Shown here: piece by piece, positions 24,116 to 34,998 of the stretch
How the letters are laid out: every line of letters starts with the position of its first letter
How positions within the stretch are numbered: the first letter of the stretch is position 1
DNA from: Histoplasma ohiense
Lineage: Eukaryota > Ascomycota > Eurotiomycetes > Onygenales > Ajellomycetaceae
Assembly: GCA_017607445.1 (NCBI GenBank)
Contig: JAEVHH010000005.1
Span: forward strand, 3,663,001 to 3,727,000
DNA: 64,000 nucleotides
Direction of reading: 5' to 3'
The notes under the pieces: generated by a model
The model's database searches: none
What the model was told of the DNA's origin: nothing
Seen by the model: only the letters and a program-made list of their open reading frames with translations
Position numbers and translations under genes: made by a program

Positions 24116-25556
24116 TCAGCTCTCCCAACCAACCGCCAACCGGCGCCCAATATTCCCAAAACAAACACAGCTGCAGAACAATACACTGGCAATCCATGTC
24201 CCTACCGCAATGCTCTCCTGGGACGCGAACGACAGCATCCCTGAACCATTGCCGGCAGCAGCGGATTCAGCTACATTCACCGTCGGGCCCGGCACGACGT
24301 CCGGATTGATGCCCAGTAGCGTGACCATGCCCAGCAAGCCGACGGCGGTGGAGAGCATGAAACCTGGCTTTGAGCGGTCGATGAGGTACCAGAGGAACGG
24401 GTTGACGAGCGCGAGGGTTAGGGAGACTTGGAGAGTTGATTGCCAGGGGAGTTTGCGCTAGGAGAGGAGGGAGTTAGTTTTATGTATTATTTTAGACGTA
24501 AGCCGTCGAAGGTGGGGGGTGAGATGGGAGAGGGGAGAGGGAGGTTGCATATATTTATATAGAATTATTACTCACAATCGCAAACGCAATCCCCACAAAC
24601 GCACCGATGCTCCTGACAACCTGATTCCAATCGGCCGCTATGGATCCCGAATCCTTCAATTGCTCCCTGTCCACCTGCACGGGTACCTTCCCATTCCCAT
24701 TCGCGCGCACAACCCCACTCCCATCCCCGCTCCCATTCAGATCCCTATTACTAACCTCTACATTTCCATTGCCCCCTTCCGTCTCCTCCCCTCCCACTAC
24801 CACCCCTTCCCCTTCACTCTCCCCTTCCACAAACTCCTCCCAAACAACATCAAACCACGGCAGCAAGCCTCCCAGCGCCACGCCCGCCGCACCCCAGAAC
24901 ACCATATACACCCACGAGCCACGCTTGATGACATCGATGTTCTCGATCTTTATGGGCGTCACACGAGGGTTGTCGTGCAGGTGGGTGATGATGGTGCCGT
25001 AGACGACGCCGAAGACGAACAGGAGGGCGCTGCGAAGGAGGAGTGGGAGGTAGAAGGTACGTAGGGTGCGCCGGCGGCGAGGTGTTCGCATGTATCTGGA
25101 GCGTCTGGAGGAGGTGGAAGAGGGGTTAATCGTTTTGGTTATGCTTGCGGTTGGTGTCCTGGCTCTGGAAGTTGTCGTGGTGGTAGCCTGGGGGAAGCGC
25201 TGGGGATATGGGCTATATGAAGTGGTGGGCGTTTGGGTGCCGCTGGCAACGGCGGCGTCCCAGGCGGAGAGCTCATAGCGGGGACTATCGAGGGTAGAGG
25301 GCGAGTAGATTCCAAGGAGGGTGGACGAGGTGAGGTTAAGGACTGAGCGGGTGCGGCTGGCGGCGAGGGAGTCTTTGGATGAAGAGGCAGCAGAAGGGTC
25401 AAGGGAGTCTTGGTTAGTATTGTTGGCCATCGTGGCGGTAGTGGAGCTTGAGCCTTCTAGAATGGGGGTCGGGGACTCAGAGGTTTCGGTGGAAGAAGAG
25501 GCGAGCTCAAAAGGTTTCCGGGCACGGGGGCGAAGGATTGGCGGTTCGTGGTCCAT
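24116..25556 (-). CDS. ins1: INSIG-domain ER membrane protein
   Basis: Two exons, 24576-25556 and 24116-24457, joined by a GT-AG intron of 118 nt to give 440 aa. The first 165 residues are a Ser/Thr/Pro-rich, probably disordered tail. Six hydrophobic segments follow: about 168-190 (after a basic RRRRTLRTF patch), 212-236, 314-327, 333-352, 360-380 and 405-425, with an acidic Gly/Glu-rich loop (about 240-275) between segments 2 and 3. This is the INSIG layout. INSIGs are ER proteins that bind sterol-sensing partners; fission yeast Ins1 controls HMG-CoA reductase. A role in sterol regulation is inferred from family. The exon junction IAFAI/RKLPWQ falls between hydrophobic segments. Confidence 0.9.
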
Positions 25557-25895
25557 TTCTGGGGTGATATTCGTGATATTCTTCTTGCTCTCCTGGGATA
25601 TTGGTCTTGTTGGAATTGCTGGGGCGGAAGGCGGCGATTAGAAGATGAGACGTTTGTTCCTGAAGCCTATATGCTCTGGTGATTGGTGGTAGATGTAAAA
25701 GGTCGCTGTGACGGGGGCTTTGAAAGTCACACAGGAGAGAGACAGAATAACTTTTTGGACGACGGACGCTAGCTGCATGTACTAGCGCTTGAGATGGAAT
25801 ATTTATCTGGCAGAAGAAGGGCAGAAGACAGAAGCTATCAATGCTGAATACAAGCTGGGAATCCGTCCCCAGCTACACGGTGTACACATATACTA

Positions 25896-25896
25896 G

Positions 25897-25939
<43 letters not shown>
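25896..25939. repeat. compound TA/TG microsatellite
   Basis: A TA run passes directly into a TG run of about 12 units, upstream of the INSIG gene. Confidence 0.9.
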
Positions 25940-26138
25940 CTGCATAACCTATATATATAAATATGGAAGGCGTAGTCCATAGTCAACAATCGCCCTGTCA
26001 CATGCAAAAGCAAGGCAGCTCTCGCTTAGTCAGTCGCCCCTGGAAAAATATAGCAAGAAAGCAGGATAGATAGCAGCGTGGAATGGATACAAAAACATGC
26101 AAATATATAATATCTTATGATGGGAACCCACCATAAGG

Positions 26139-26226
26139 ATTGATCCTTTTGGTGCAGTGGTAAAAATACCCACGGAAAGGCCCCTGTATCGAGTTCTTCA
26201 AGTATCATTATAGTGGAAGGATCAAT
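26139..26226 (+). other. hairpin-bounded tRNA-like segment
   Basis: A perfect 10-bp inverted repeat (ATTGATCCTT at 26139-26148, AAGGATCAAT at 26217-26226) brackets a TGGTGCAGTGG word (26150-26160) that fits the pol III A-box consensus. About 37 nt on, GTATCGAGTTC is a poor B-box. The arms cannot be folded as an ordinary tRNA because about 17 extra nt separate the B-box region from the closing stem. It may be a degraded tRNA-derived element or chance. Confidence 0.2.
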
Positions 26227-26763
26227 CTGTATAGGGAATATGTACTAGTGTATATAGTACTAGTATCTAGAGTGTTATCCTGTGGCATTGGGTAAGAATG
26301 GTATATATATCTCGACAAAGTGGTCTTCCGCATCCATTGAGTATATCAAAAGGAGAAGAAACATACAGCTTGGAAAAGAGACACGCATGCCAGCAAACCC
26401 GCCAACCACAAAGAAATACCAGTAAATGTAGATAGAACGGAAAAGGGATAGGGTGTCTGCTCCAATATCCCCTACATACAGATTCATGGTGCTGTAGGTC
26501 AACCTAAGTACTGGATGAATACTATTGTGGTTTAAATTCCTAGCAGGAAAGTACACTTTTCAACTTCTCAAGCATCAAAAACATTCCTCCTTTCCTTTTT
26601 GTAAAAAATAGGTAAACAATAAAGATTAAACGGAAAGAGGAAAGTCCCTATTTTATTAAAGGATTACAAAAATGACAATGGTTGGGGGGAAGGGGGAGAA
26701 GGGGGAACCTTTCGATAAAGAGGTACGAAAAATGAAAATTACAATAGAAAAACACAGGAAGAT

Positions 26764-29700
26764 TTACGCATCAGCCATAACTTGATCTCCATCACCCTCA
26801 CCCTCACCCTCCTCCTCCTCAACTTCCATCTCCGAACTCGCTCCATCACCCTCACCAGACTCTTCCCCAGCTCCTTCCCCTTCATCATCATCCTCCTCCT
26901 CCCCCTCCTCCCCCTCCTCCCCCTCCTCATCTTCAATCTCATCTGTATCATCGCCCCGATCTCGTCCGTGTTCACTAAGCCTCGTCTCATCCCCATCCCC
27001 TAAATAACTAGACCCCTCAACATCACTATCCCGATAAGAATCCATCATCACACCGCTAGAATAACGCGGTTTAGGTATAGTCATGGGCGGCGGTGACGAC
27101 TCTTCGGGGTTTCCCATTCTTGGAGCACGAGGTGGAACGGATCTTAATGTCTTCTGCTGCCTGTGCGCGTGAAGATGAGACCGTGCCGCTGACGGAGATG
27201 AGGGTGGGCCTGGTGCGTCGGATTCCCCTTCCGCTTCCGCTTCCATTTCTATTTCCATCTCCACGTCTGCACGTTCGCCTTCTCCGCCTTCGCCTCCTCC
27301 ACGTTCTGCTTCTGCATGTTCGGCTGTAGCTTCTGATGCTGGTGCACCAGGGTACACATACGCGCCCTCATCATTATCATCGTTATGGTCATCATCGTCA
27401 TCGCGAGGCTTGCGCTTCCGATGGTGAGGGCGTGTCTTGCCTTCCCCCTCCGCGCTCAGCTCGCCCAACAGCTCTTTATCCATGTCATCGAGCGCCTCAT
27501 CCCCATCCCCGTCCCCATCTCCATCAACATGGCTCACATCATCGTCTGAGGAGGGTGTCGCACCTATATTAACAGCATCCGGCACGGGTAGATGATCAGA
27601 GACAGTGGCAGCGTCACGGCCCTCCTCTGCCTTCATTATATTTGCTTCTGGAGTTGCACTAGCTGCATTAGATGCTGCTTCTTTAGTAGAAGAAGCGCCT
27701 GCCGCAGGCGGAGCACCACTCGTCCGCGAGCGTCCAGTAGGTACCCGCGATTTCCGCGCACCACCCGTAGACTGGCGAATACGACTTGATGTACCTGGTT
27801 TAGCGCGAGGCTTTTTCTCTGCCACGTTCCCTTCTTCAGTCAGTTCCGCCGCTAGTTTCGGTTTCCGCTTTGGACGGCTTTTAGGTTTTGCAGCACGGAT
27901 GGGGGTAATGGTGCTATCGTTATCATGTTCAGCAGCGGGGATATGTGTCCCATTTATGAACGACATGTGCTGCTCCTCCCCCTCACCAGTTTTATGCCTC
28001 TCCACCTCGGCCTCAGCCTCAGCTTCTTCCAGCTTCTCCCTTTCCCTGTCCCTCTCTACCTTCCTCCTCGCATCATCAACCATACAATCCCAATCCCACC
28101 GCTGCAACCTCCTCGCAGCCCTCTTCAACACAGAATAGTAAAACCCCGCCGCTTCACCATAGTCTTCTTCCTCATCGGGGTGTGGGCACACCCCACCCTT
28201 CCCCCACGAATCCTCGTCGTCCGTATCATAATCCTCGGGTAGATTCTGTAATAAGCGCCCCGCCCGTACGAAAGGGATCTCGCCCTGGCGGCGTGCGCGG
28301 ATTTCTTTCAGAGCTTCCGTCCGGCGTTGTGCGAGGAGGTAATCGACACGTTGCTTGCGGTGTTGCTCGACGGCGAGTTGATGTTGGGTTAGCGGGCGTG
28401 GGCGGCGAGCGCTGCTGTTGCCTGCGTGTTGATGTTGATAGTGTTGATGTGACTGTGCGGCGCGTGAGCTGGCGCTGACACTGGCACTGAATTGGCTGAG
28501 GACTGGGTGGGCTGAACCGGGAGGAGCGGGGGATGTGCTATCTGTCGCTTGATCCATTCGCGTCTTGAGGACGAGGCGGCGTGGTTGTGTAGTTCTGAAA
28601 GATGAGCGGTTGGTCGAGGATTCGCGTTTAGTGCGTCGTCCGGAGCGGTATCGAGCAGGGAAATCTAACTCGTCGTCCAGAGTGTAATCAGCACCAGCAG
28701 TGCGGCCAGTCATACTGTGTCTATCTCCTGTTCCGATCTCAGAGGTTAAGTCGTCGCTGGCGTAGTCAACAGGTAGACCTATAGCATATCGAATTAGCGG
28801 GATTTTGTGAAGATGAAAAAGACTAGGGTGCTAATTTCAGGCTAAACGAACTCTTCTTTGGTCTCTTGCCCGACCTGAAACTAGTATCATCTTCTTCCAG
28901 AATTCCTATATAAACGGAAAACATTAGTCTCAATGTCTCTTTTGTCATCATGACTCCCTGAAAACGAAGAAGAAGGAAAATCATACGTTTCCTCTCCCGT
29001 TGCTTCTCCTCCCCAAACTGAATCTCCTCCGCCGTATCCACATTCTCCGCATCAGCCTCAGCTTCCGTCAACGGCTCGAAGGCTGGCACTTTCAACGGCA
29101 GCCCGTCAGTGCCTTCACCCACCAGCCCCGGCCCGAACGGGTTATTCAACGCATCGTGCACCGAAAAGTCACTCTCCAGATAATACCACATGAGCCATAG
29201 AAAAGCCCTTGCGCGACTCCTACTGCTCAGACTGGAGCGCATGACAAGATCGAAAAAGTCGCGGGGAGGGAAGAAGTGTAGTTCGGATATGCGCGGGGCA
29301 TATTGCGAGAGGACGAAGATTAGATTTACGGGGTTTGTACGGGGGATGGACGCCTGCTTAATCTTTTCAATGGTGTTGGGTTGATCAGTGTCTTCTGAAG
29401 CGCCTTTAAGTATTGATTTTAGCCTAGGCGCGTCTTGAAGCTGCTTGTAAGCATTCGGGTCCTGATGGGCTTGAAGGGATGGAATGGAGTGGTATGTTCG
29501 TAGTTGGGCACGCATCTCCGGGAAGACTAAAGTGATCAAGTAGTTAGTAAATTCGTAAGAAGAACTATATCGCTGGTTAAGGATGCAAAAAGTTCTCACA
29601 ATTAAGCGTGGTATTCATTCTCCCGAAATTAACCAATAGGCACACCATAGCCATGCTAATCGCCGCCGCTTTATCGTTCTGTAACTTATCCTTCAGAATC

Positions 29701-30635
29701 TTGCTGGTCTTGCTACTTCTCGCCATGGCATCGATGTATATATCGGCGAAGTCCAAACCCTTTGCTCCATCGGACAGCCGCGTAAACACAGGTGTTTTAT
29801 CCTCGAAAACGAGCTTCAGAAACTCATACTGGATATCCTTCCGCCAGAGCGGAATCCCATCGTCCTTCTTCAAATGTCGAATCTTATTGCCCGAGTAAAC
29901 AGACCCAATGGTGCCATTGGCTTGCCGCCGTGTTCCTACAGTCGCACTGACAATGGACGAATGGAAACTGCTGCTGTTGGCATTCCCTTTACTCTGTTTG
30001 CTATGACTGGTGGTATCGTGGTCATACGAGGAGCGGCGTGTTTGCGAAGGTGACTGCGGCTGAGGCCGCTTGCCATGTTCCTGAGAACGTCCGTTGCCGT
30101 CCTTAGCTTCCCCCGCAACCTCCCCCCCTTCCCTTGACTCTGCCATTCCCTTTCTATCTCCACCACCTTGGCTCTCAAGTCCATCATCTTTGTCACCATC
30201 TGGTGGCTGTGGAGACTTGGGCGGCCAGTCCTCCCAAGTGCCAGACTCAGTCCAGAAACCCTGGATGGGATGCGTGGGGTCATCGAGATAGCTTCGTTGG
30301 CGACCACCCTTCGAGCCCGGCTCCGGTTCCAAAAGTCGATTCACGCTGGCTCGAGGGAGCGGGTAGCGGTCTGCGGGTAAGGGGAAGTCCTTGCGGGAAC
30401 CCGCGTAGTAACCGCCATTGGGCTGGTCGAGGTGATCCTCCTTCTCGGGCTCGAAGGCACCGCTAAGTTTATGGGAATCCGTAGCGGGCTCTGTAGTTAT
30501 GGTTGAGTTCGGGTCATTGGTGGTGGATTGCTGGTGGTGGTGGCGCTCGTCTTGCTTTTCAGTGGTCGTGGTGGTGATAGGGGTTTCCGCGCGCGGAGAG
30601 GTGTCGCGGGAGACAGGAATTATGCTGCTCGCCAT
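26764..30635 (-). CDS. ies1: INO80 chromatin-remodelling complex subunit Ies1
   Basis: Four exons: 29600-30635, 28987-29526, 28852-28905 and 26764-28778, in frame to 1214 aa. The conserved core starts around residue 250 with KIRHLKKDDGIPLWRKDIQY, then FADIYIDAMARSSKTSKIL and AAISMAMVCLLVNFGRMNTT, and continues over the exon 1/2 junction (TTLNFFPEMRAQLRTYHS). These are diagnostic of fungal Ino eighty subunit 1, a fungal-specific INO80 component. The N-terminal 240 residues are polar and low in complexity. After a basic segment with RRTKRESSTNRSSFRTTQ, the C-terminal half is disordered, with Lys/Arg-Pro patches and a final Asp/Glu/Gly-rich tail. The third intron (28779-28851) has a weak GTTCGT donor; if retained, a stop at 28823 ends the protein at about 552 aa. 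Confidence 0.85.
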
Positions 30636-33600
30636 TGCTTGTGGGAGATCTAGATGTGGATTTGTGCGGGCATTGTAAATATGTAAGAGCGTTTATCGGG
30701 TTGCGTGTGGTGAGATGAGATGGCAGAGGTGGCAGGTTGGGAGCAGGTTTGTTGCAGACTGTGAGCGTGAGGTCTCCCGGACTCGGAATTGCCAAACCTT
30801 GGTGAAGTTAAAATGGGACAACGAACTCGAGCGGCTTGCACCATTCCATTCAAGTTGTCTGTCCGGGTTCAATAACAACCTCCTTATTTACCGAATCTTA
30901 GGGCGGCTTACTCATAGATATTATTTCTTTGCTTTTCTTTACTTGTTTCCTTAACTTTTGTGGTGACAATGAGCGCTAGCCCCCAATATAAGGTCAAAAC
31001 GCGCTAATGAAACTTGTACGAAACAGCTTAAGCTCGGATGCTATGTACAAGCGGCAGAGAGCGAGTTTGATATGTGGATTTCTGTTAAAGGCTTTTCCAT
31101 ATTAATCCCATTTAAAAGAGATGATGACCTTTGGAAGGGAGCAAATCGCGTCTATGAATGACGGACTCTGCATCAGCGCCGCCCATTCTTGATTGATTGC
31201 GGTGGAAAGAGAAAAATGAAGTGCAACTCTTGCAAGATTCCCACATTCCTCACCCTCCAGAATTCCGACCACCAGGTGCATGTTGACCAGGCCTTTGGTT
31301 GAAACTTATCTTGTCGAACTTCTCTGAAGGTGATAGTGTCTTCGAAACTCATCAAATGTGGATTGGGTCCGGTTGTGAAACTGTGACCTGACGGTGTGAT
31401 GTCCCAGTGACGCAAACGGGAGAAATCTAAGCGTGAATAGTGGTGTTATCTCGTGTGGGCCAATGCTCCAGAGAACATCCATGGCGAGCATTTAGCCTGG
31501 GGGAGCCTTCACTATCCTCTTCATAACGTCGCTTGTTCGAGCCCACATGAAGTTACTGTGGAATCACCGAAACGGACTGGGAGTTGGTTCCACGCGGTTA
31601 CTGGAGGTTCTTTTCAATCAAGACTTTGGGCGTCTGCATCCCCACATCGGGTATGGAGACGAACAAGGCCAGGTCATTACGGAGAACTGGAATGCGAGTG
31701 TAGAACTGTGCTTGCAGGAGAGCTCTGAGCATGTAAGTACAACGGGGATACCTTTGTCAGTAAACTTGATAGAGACGTCTCTCATTCTCTTGGTGACATT
31801 TCAGCGAGCTATAATCGGTGACCTGTGGCGGAACAGGGATTGATCAGGCAAAAATGGGATTCTGGAGATATCAATGGCAAATCCAGAGCTGGAAAGGGTA
31901 GATGAGTGAATACCTCCAGGATATAAAGGGAGGAAACTCGTACGTTGCTGCGAGGAGTAACAAAAGTGCAGCTCTTGTGGGAATTGGCACGTTGACCTCC
32001 CACCCTGCAGAGGGAAATGACTCGAGCCAGCAGTCACTCCTTAAACGGTATGTTGCTCTCTATATTGGCCTGCTCACCCAAAGAAGCAGCGCACAAACGC
32101 TGTTGACATACCAAACGGGATATTCTCCCTTCGGTATCTGTATGCTCTGCATATGGCGAAAACCTCATTATACTCGTTTGAGAGACTCGAGATGTAAACC
32201 CTGTAAATCAGGTATTTCGTTTGCAAGGAGAGAACAAAGAAGGAACCGGGAGCGAATCGAGAAAACAAAAAAAGAAAAGAAAAAGAGAGATAAGCCTTGG
32301 GAAATCTGGAAAGCCAGAATATGTTTCATACTGCATCGATTTTGAGCTAAGCAATGAAATGATTATTGCAATATATACTGTACAGAGTACTTACCACCAA
32401 CAGTCCCAACATGAGATGATTGATACATGATCCTTTCATATCAAGCGTTGTGATATAACAATATCTCACTATACTTGCATTGGAATGATTTTCTTTTAGA
32501 GGAAGCATTTTTCTATTCATTTTACCCCATATTTATTGTGAGTAGATAATTGGCGTTATTCATTTTATGAAACAGCCGCGCATTGTCTTACCAATTATAT
32601 ATGATTCAAGTCTGAGGTGGCCCAGAGACTTGGGTTGAGATACGAAAATATTGGACATTCCCGACTCTGCCGCTCGGTGCAAATAATGAAGCAAATTGTA
32701 TGGCACATGTTGAGTGCAATTTTAAACAGTCCCTTCTAACTATTACAGCGAGGTTTTCTCAAATCAGTTCGGAGTGTCATCATCCTACAGAACTTGCTGG
32801 CTGGCCAGGAGCGACAATTGCTGCATTTTCAGTACATTGACGCTCTGTTTCAAGAGCACTGCCAATTACGTACAATTCATTGGTCGCGATCTCCTGCAAG
32901 CTTGTTCGAGGCATCCAGCGAGAACCGCTTCTCTAGCAGCCATCCATCAGAATGAAGGAGATCCTATTTCAAACTGCAGGCCGTTCAACTAGAGGGCAAT
33001 TGATTGCGCCTTAACCAGATCAGCCTCGTTGATATTACGTGTTAGCCTTCACACGGGGAACTCTGATGCGTGTGGCGGAGCTTGACTTGGACAGTCGTAC
33101 ATACATTGGCAGTTATTATCCCGTGTCCTTCCGTATCCACCGGAAATAAAAGGCCATTGAATATCTTGCGCTATTTGACCGGATGGTTTTGATCCGGTGG
33201 GTACATGTACATTGGCGGTTTCCCCGCGTCAAGTTGGATGGGCTGGTTACGTAGCTCGAATCTCGAGGGAGGAAGCTCTCTGGATACACGTCCATTTCAG
33301 TGAGGACATGACGGTTCAATGCAGCATGACTGGTGTCTTCAGGCTCGATGGGAGGGGGATTCATTAAGAGCAAGAGAAGCCAGGGACATATGAATGATGA
33401 AACCAAAAAAAAAAAAAAGAAAAAAAAAAGAAATGATTTTTATATAAAAAAAACTCTTTTATTTTGTTGAGAAAACTAACGTATTATGTTTCGCGTGTCT
33501 GCAGTGCAGGTGCAGGTCTTTTGTCTAAAAGCTCTCTCCCTTCCTCTGGCTCGTTTTTGTTTCCTTCTCAGCAATTCCCCCCTCCCCTCTCCTTATTCTA

Positions 33601-34907
33601 GGTATTGGTTGGGTACGATCATGAGCGAACCTCAAACAAAAACGACTTGTGAAAAAAAAGGAAAAAGGAAAAAGAAAATCGAGGGATCATGGGGTATCTG
33701 GATATATCTGATAAGAGCGGGTAGGTTTCCCCGTTTCATCATTGTATCTCTGTGCTTTCCTTCCATTATAACTTCCATGGAATAATAGAAGAAAATAGAA
33801 ATGAAATGAAACAGGATGGTGAATAGGAGGAAGAAAGAGCAAAAAAACAAGAAAAAAAAAACATGTTCAAACGCTGGTCTATATGGATGATGATTTGCTC
33901 TTGCGCTTCTTTCTTTCTTCCCTTTTGTTGTATTTTAATTTCCCTCATTTTTCTTCAGCTTCCCATTCCTTTCCCTTTCATGCATAACAATAACACGACA
34001 AAAGAAAAAGAACAGGGAAGACGTAAAACAGCATCCCGAAGCAGAAGAGAAGACGAACGATGATGCTGATCAAAAGAAAGAAATAGCGACAGCGACCATG
34101 CCGGATAAACTGAGGAAAAAAGTCGCAAGATTTCGTTATCTTTTGTTGTCAAAAGGAAAGAATAAGGAAAATTAACGCCCAAAAACCAGACACACCCTTG
34201 TTGGTCTTTTTTTGTTCCTTCATGCAAAACATTAGCCGCCCCGCAAGACCGGACAGACATATATGCACAAGCACGCACGCGACAAAATGTGAAAGAAATA
34301 AGGAAGACAGAGTAGAAGCTGCACCATATGGTGTACTGGAAACACAGTACCATAGCAAAAGGGCAAGGAATAAAAGAGAACAGAAGACGATGTGGGAAAA
34401 TTACACATGGAGAAAATGTATCTTTGCCCTGGTTTGGGAAAAGCCTGTAGGTAAATTGATAAAAAGAAACAGATCAAAAGAAAAACAGCGAAAAGAACTA
34501 GTACACGCATCAGAAGGCAGAGCGGAAAAAGAGAAATGAAATATCAGGTAAGTTATAGCAAGAAAACGTAAAGAAAAGAAAAAAAATGAAGACAAGGAAT
34601 CAAGAGAAAATTCGTTGCAAGTCATGACAAAAGCCGGTAAGGTAAATTCCCGAAAGCCGCACAACATCCGTGGAATAAATGCCGCCCGGGAAAAAAAAAT
34701 ATTAGGAGATGGTTTTGGTTGCGTTAACATTGCAACTTGTTCTATAAGCCCAAAGATGAAATGGGGGAGGGAGTCAACCAAAACTCTCCTTTTTCGTTTT
34801 TTAACTGTAATAGGCCACATCGTCGAAGACCGGAAACAAACACAATATTGCTCTCCTTTTTCCTTTTCCTTTCTTTCATATTTCCTTTCTTTTTTTTGGG
34901 TGGGAGG

Positions 34908-34946
<39 letters not shown>

Positions 34947-34998
34947 AAGGGGCATTTTGTGACCTGGATTTGTAGAGATTTTGGACAAAACAAAAAAT
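30636..34998. other. 4.4-kb gene-poor spacer between Ies1 and Ded1
   Basis: No recognisable gene on either strand. The left end is the Ies1 promoter. From about 33400 rightward the sequence is very A/T-rich with A-runs (33404-33432), and probably includes a long Ded1 3' UTR, ending in a T36 tract (34910-34945). Frames at 31173-31843 and 31902-32345 have no recognised domain. A GTACATGTAC palindrome is at 33201-33210. Confidence 0.5.
34910..34945. repeat. T36 homopolymer (A36 in Ded1 sense)
   Basis: Uninterrupted run of 36 T located 53 bp beyond the Ded1 stop codon. In the transcribed sense of Ded1 it is A36, so a genomically encoded poly(A) would sit in the 3' UTR. Confidence 0.9.

Larger units (their letters stand above)
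25557..26763. other. spacer between INSIG and Ies1 genes
   Basis: 1.2 kb, AT-rich, with a TA/TG compound microsatellite (25896-25939) and a hairpin-bounded, tRNA-like segment (26139-26226). No protein gene is recognised. It includes the INSIG promoter and the Ies1 3' UTR. Confidence 0.5.

Noticed and set aside
28823..28851. Stop at 28823 as the only end of Ies1
   Set aside because: The following open region continues in the right frame after a small intron, with LPVDYASDDLTSEIG typical of the subunit's continuation; kept only as a possible retained-intron form.
31531..31560. GTTCGAGCC word as a tRNA B-box
   Set aside because: No matching A-box or stems around it.
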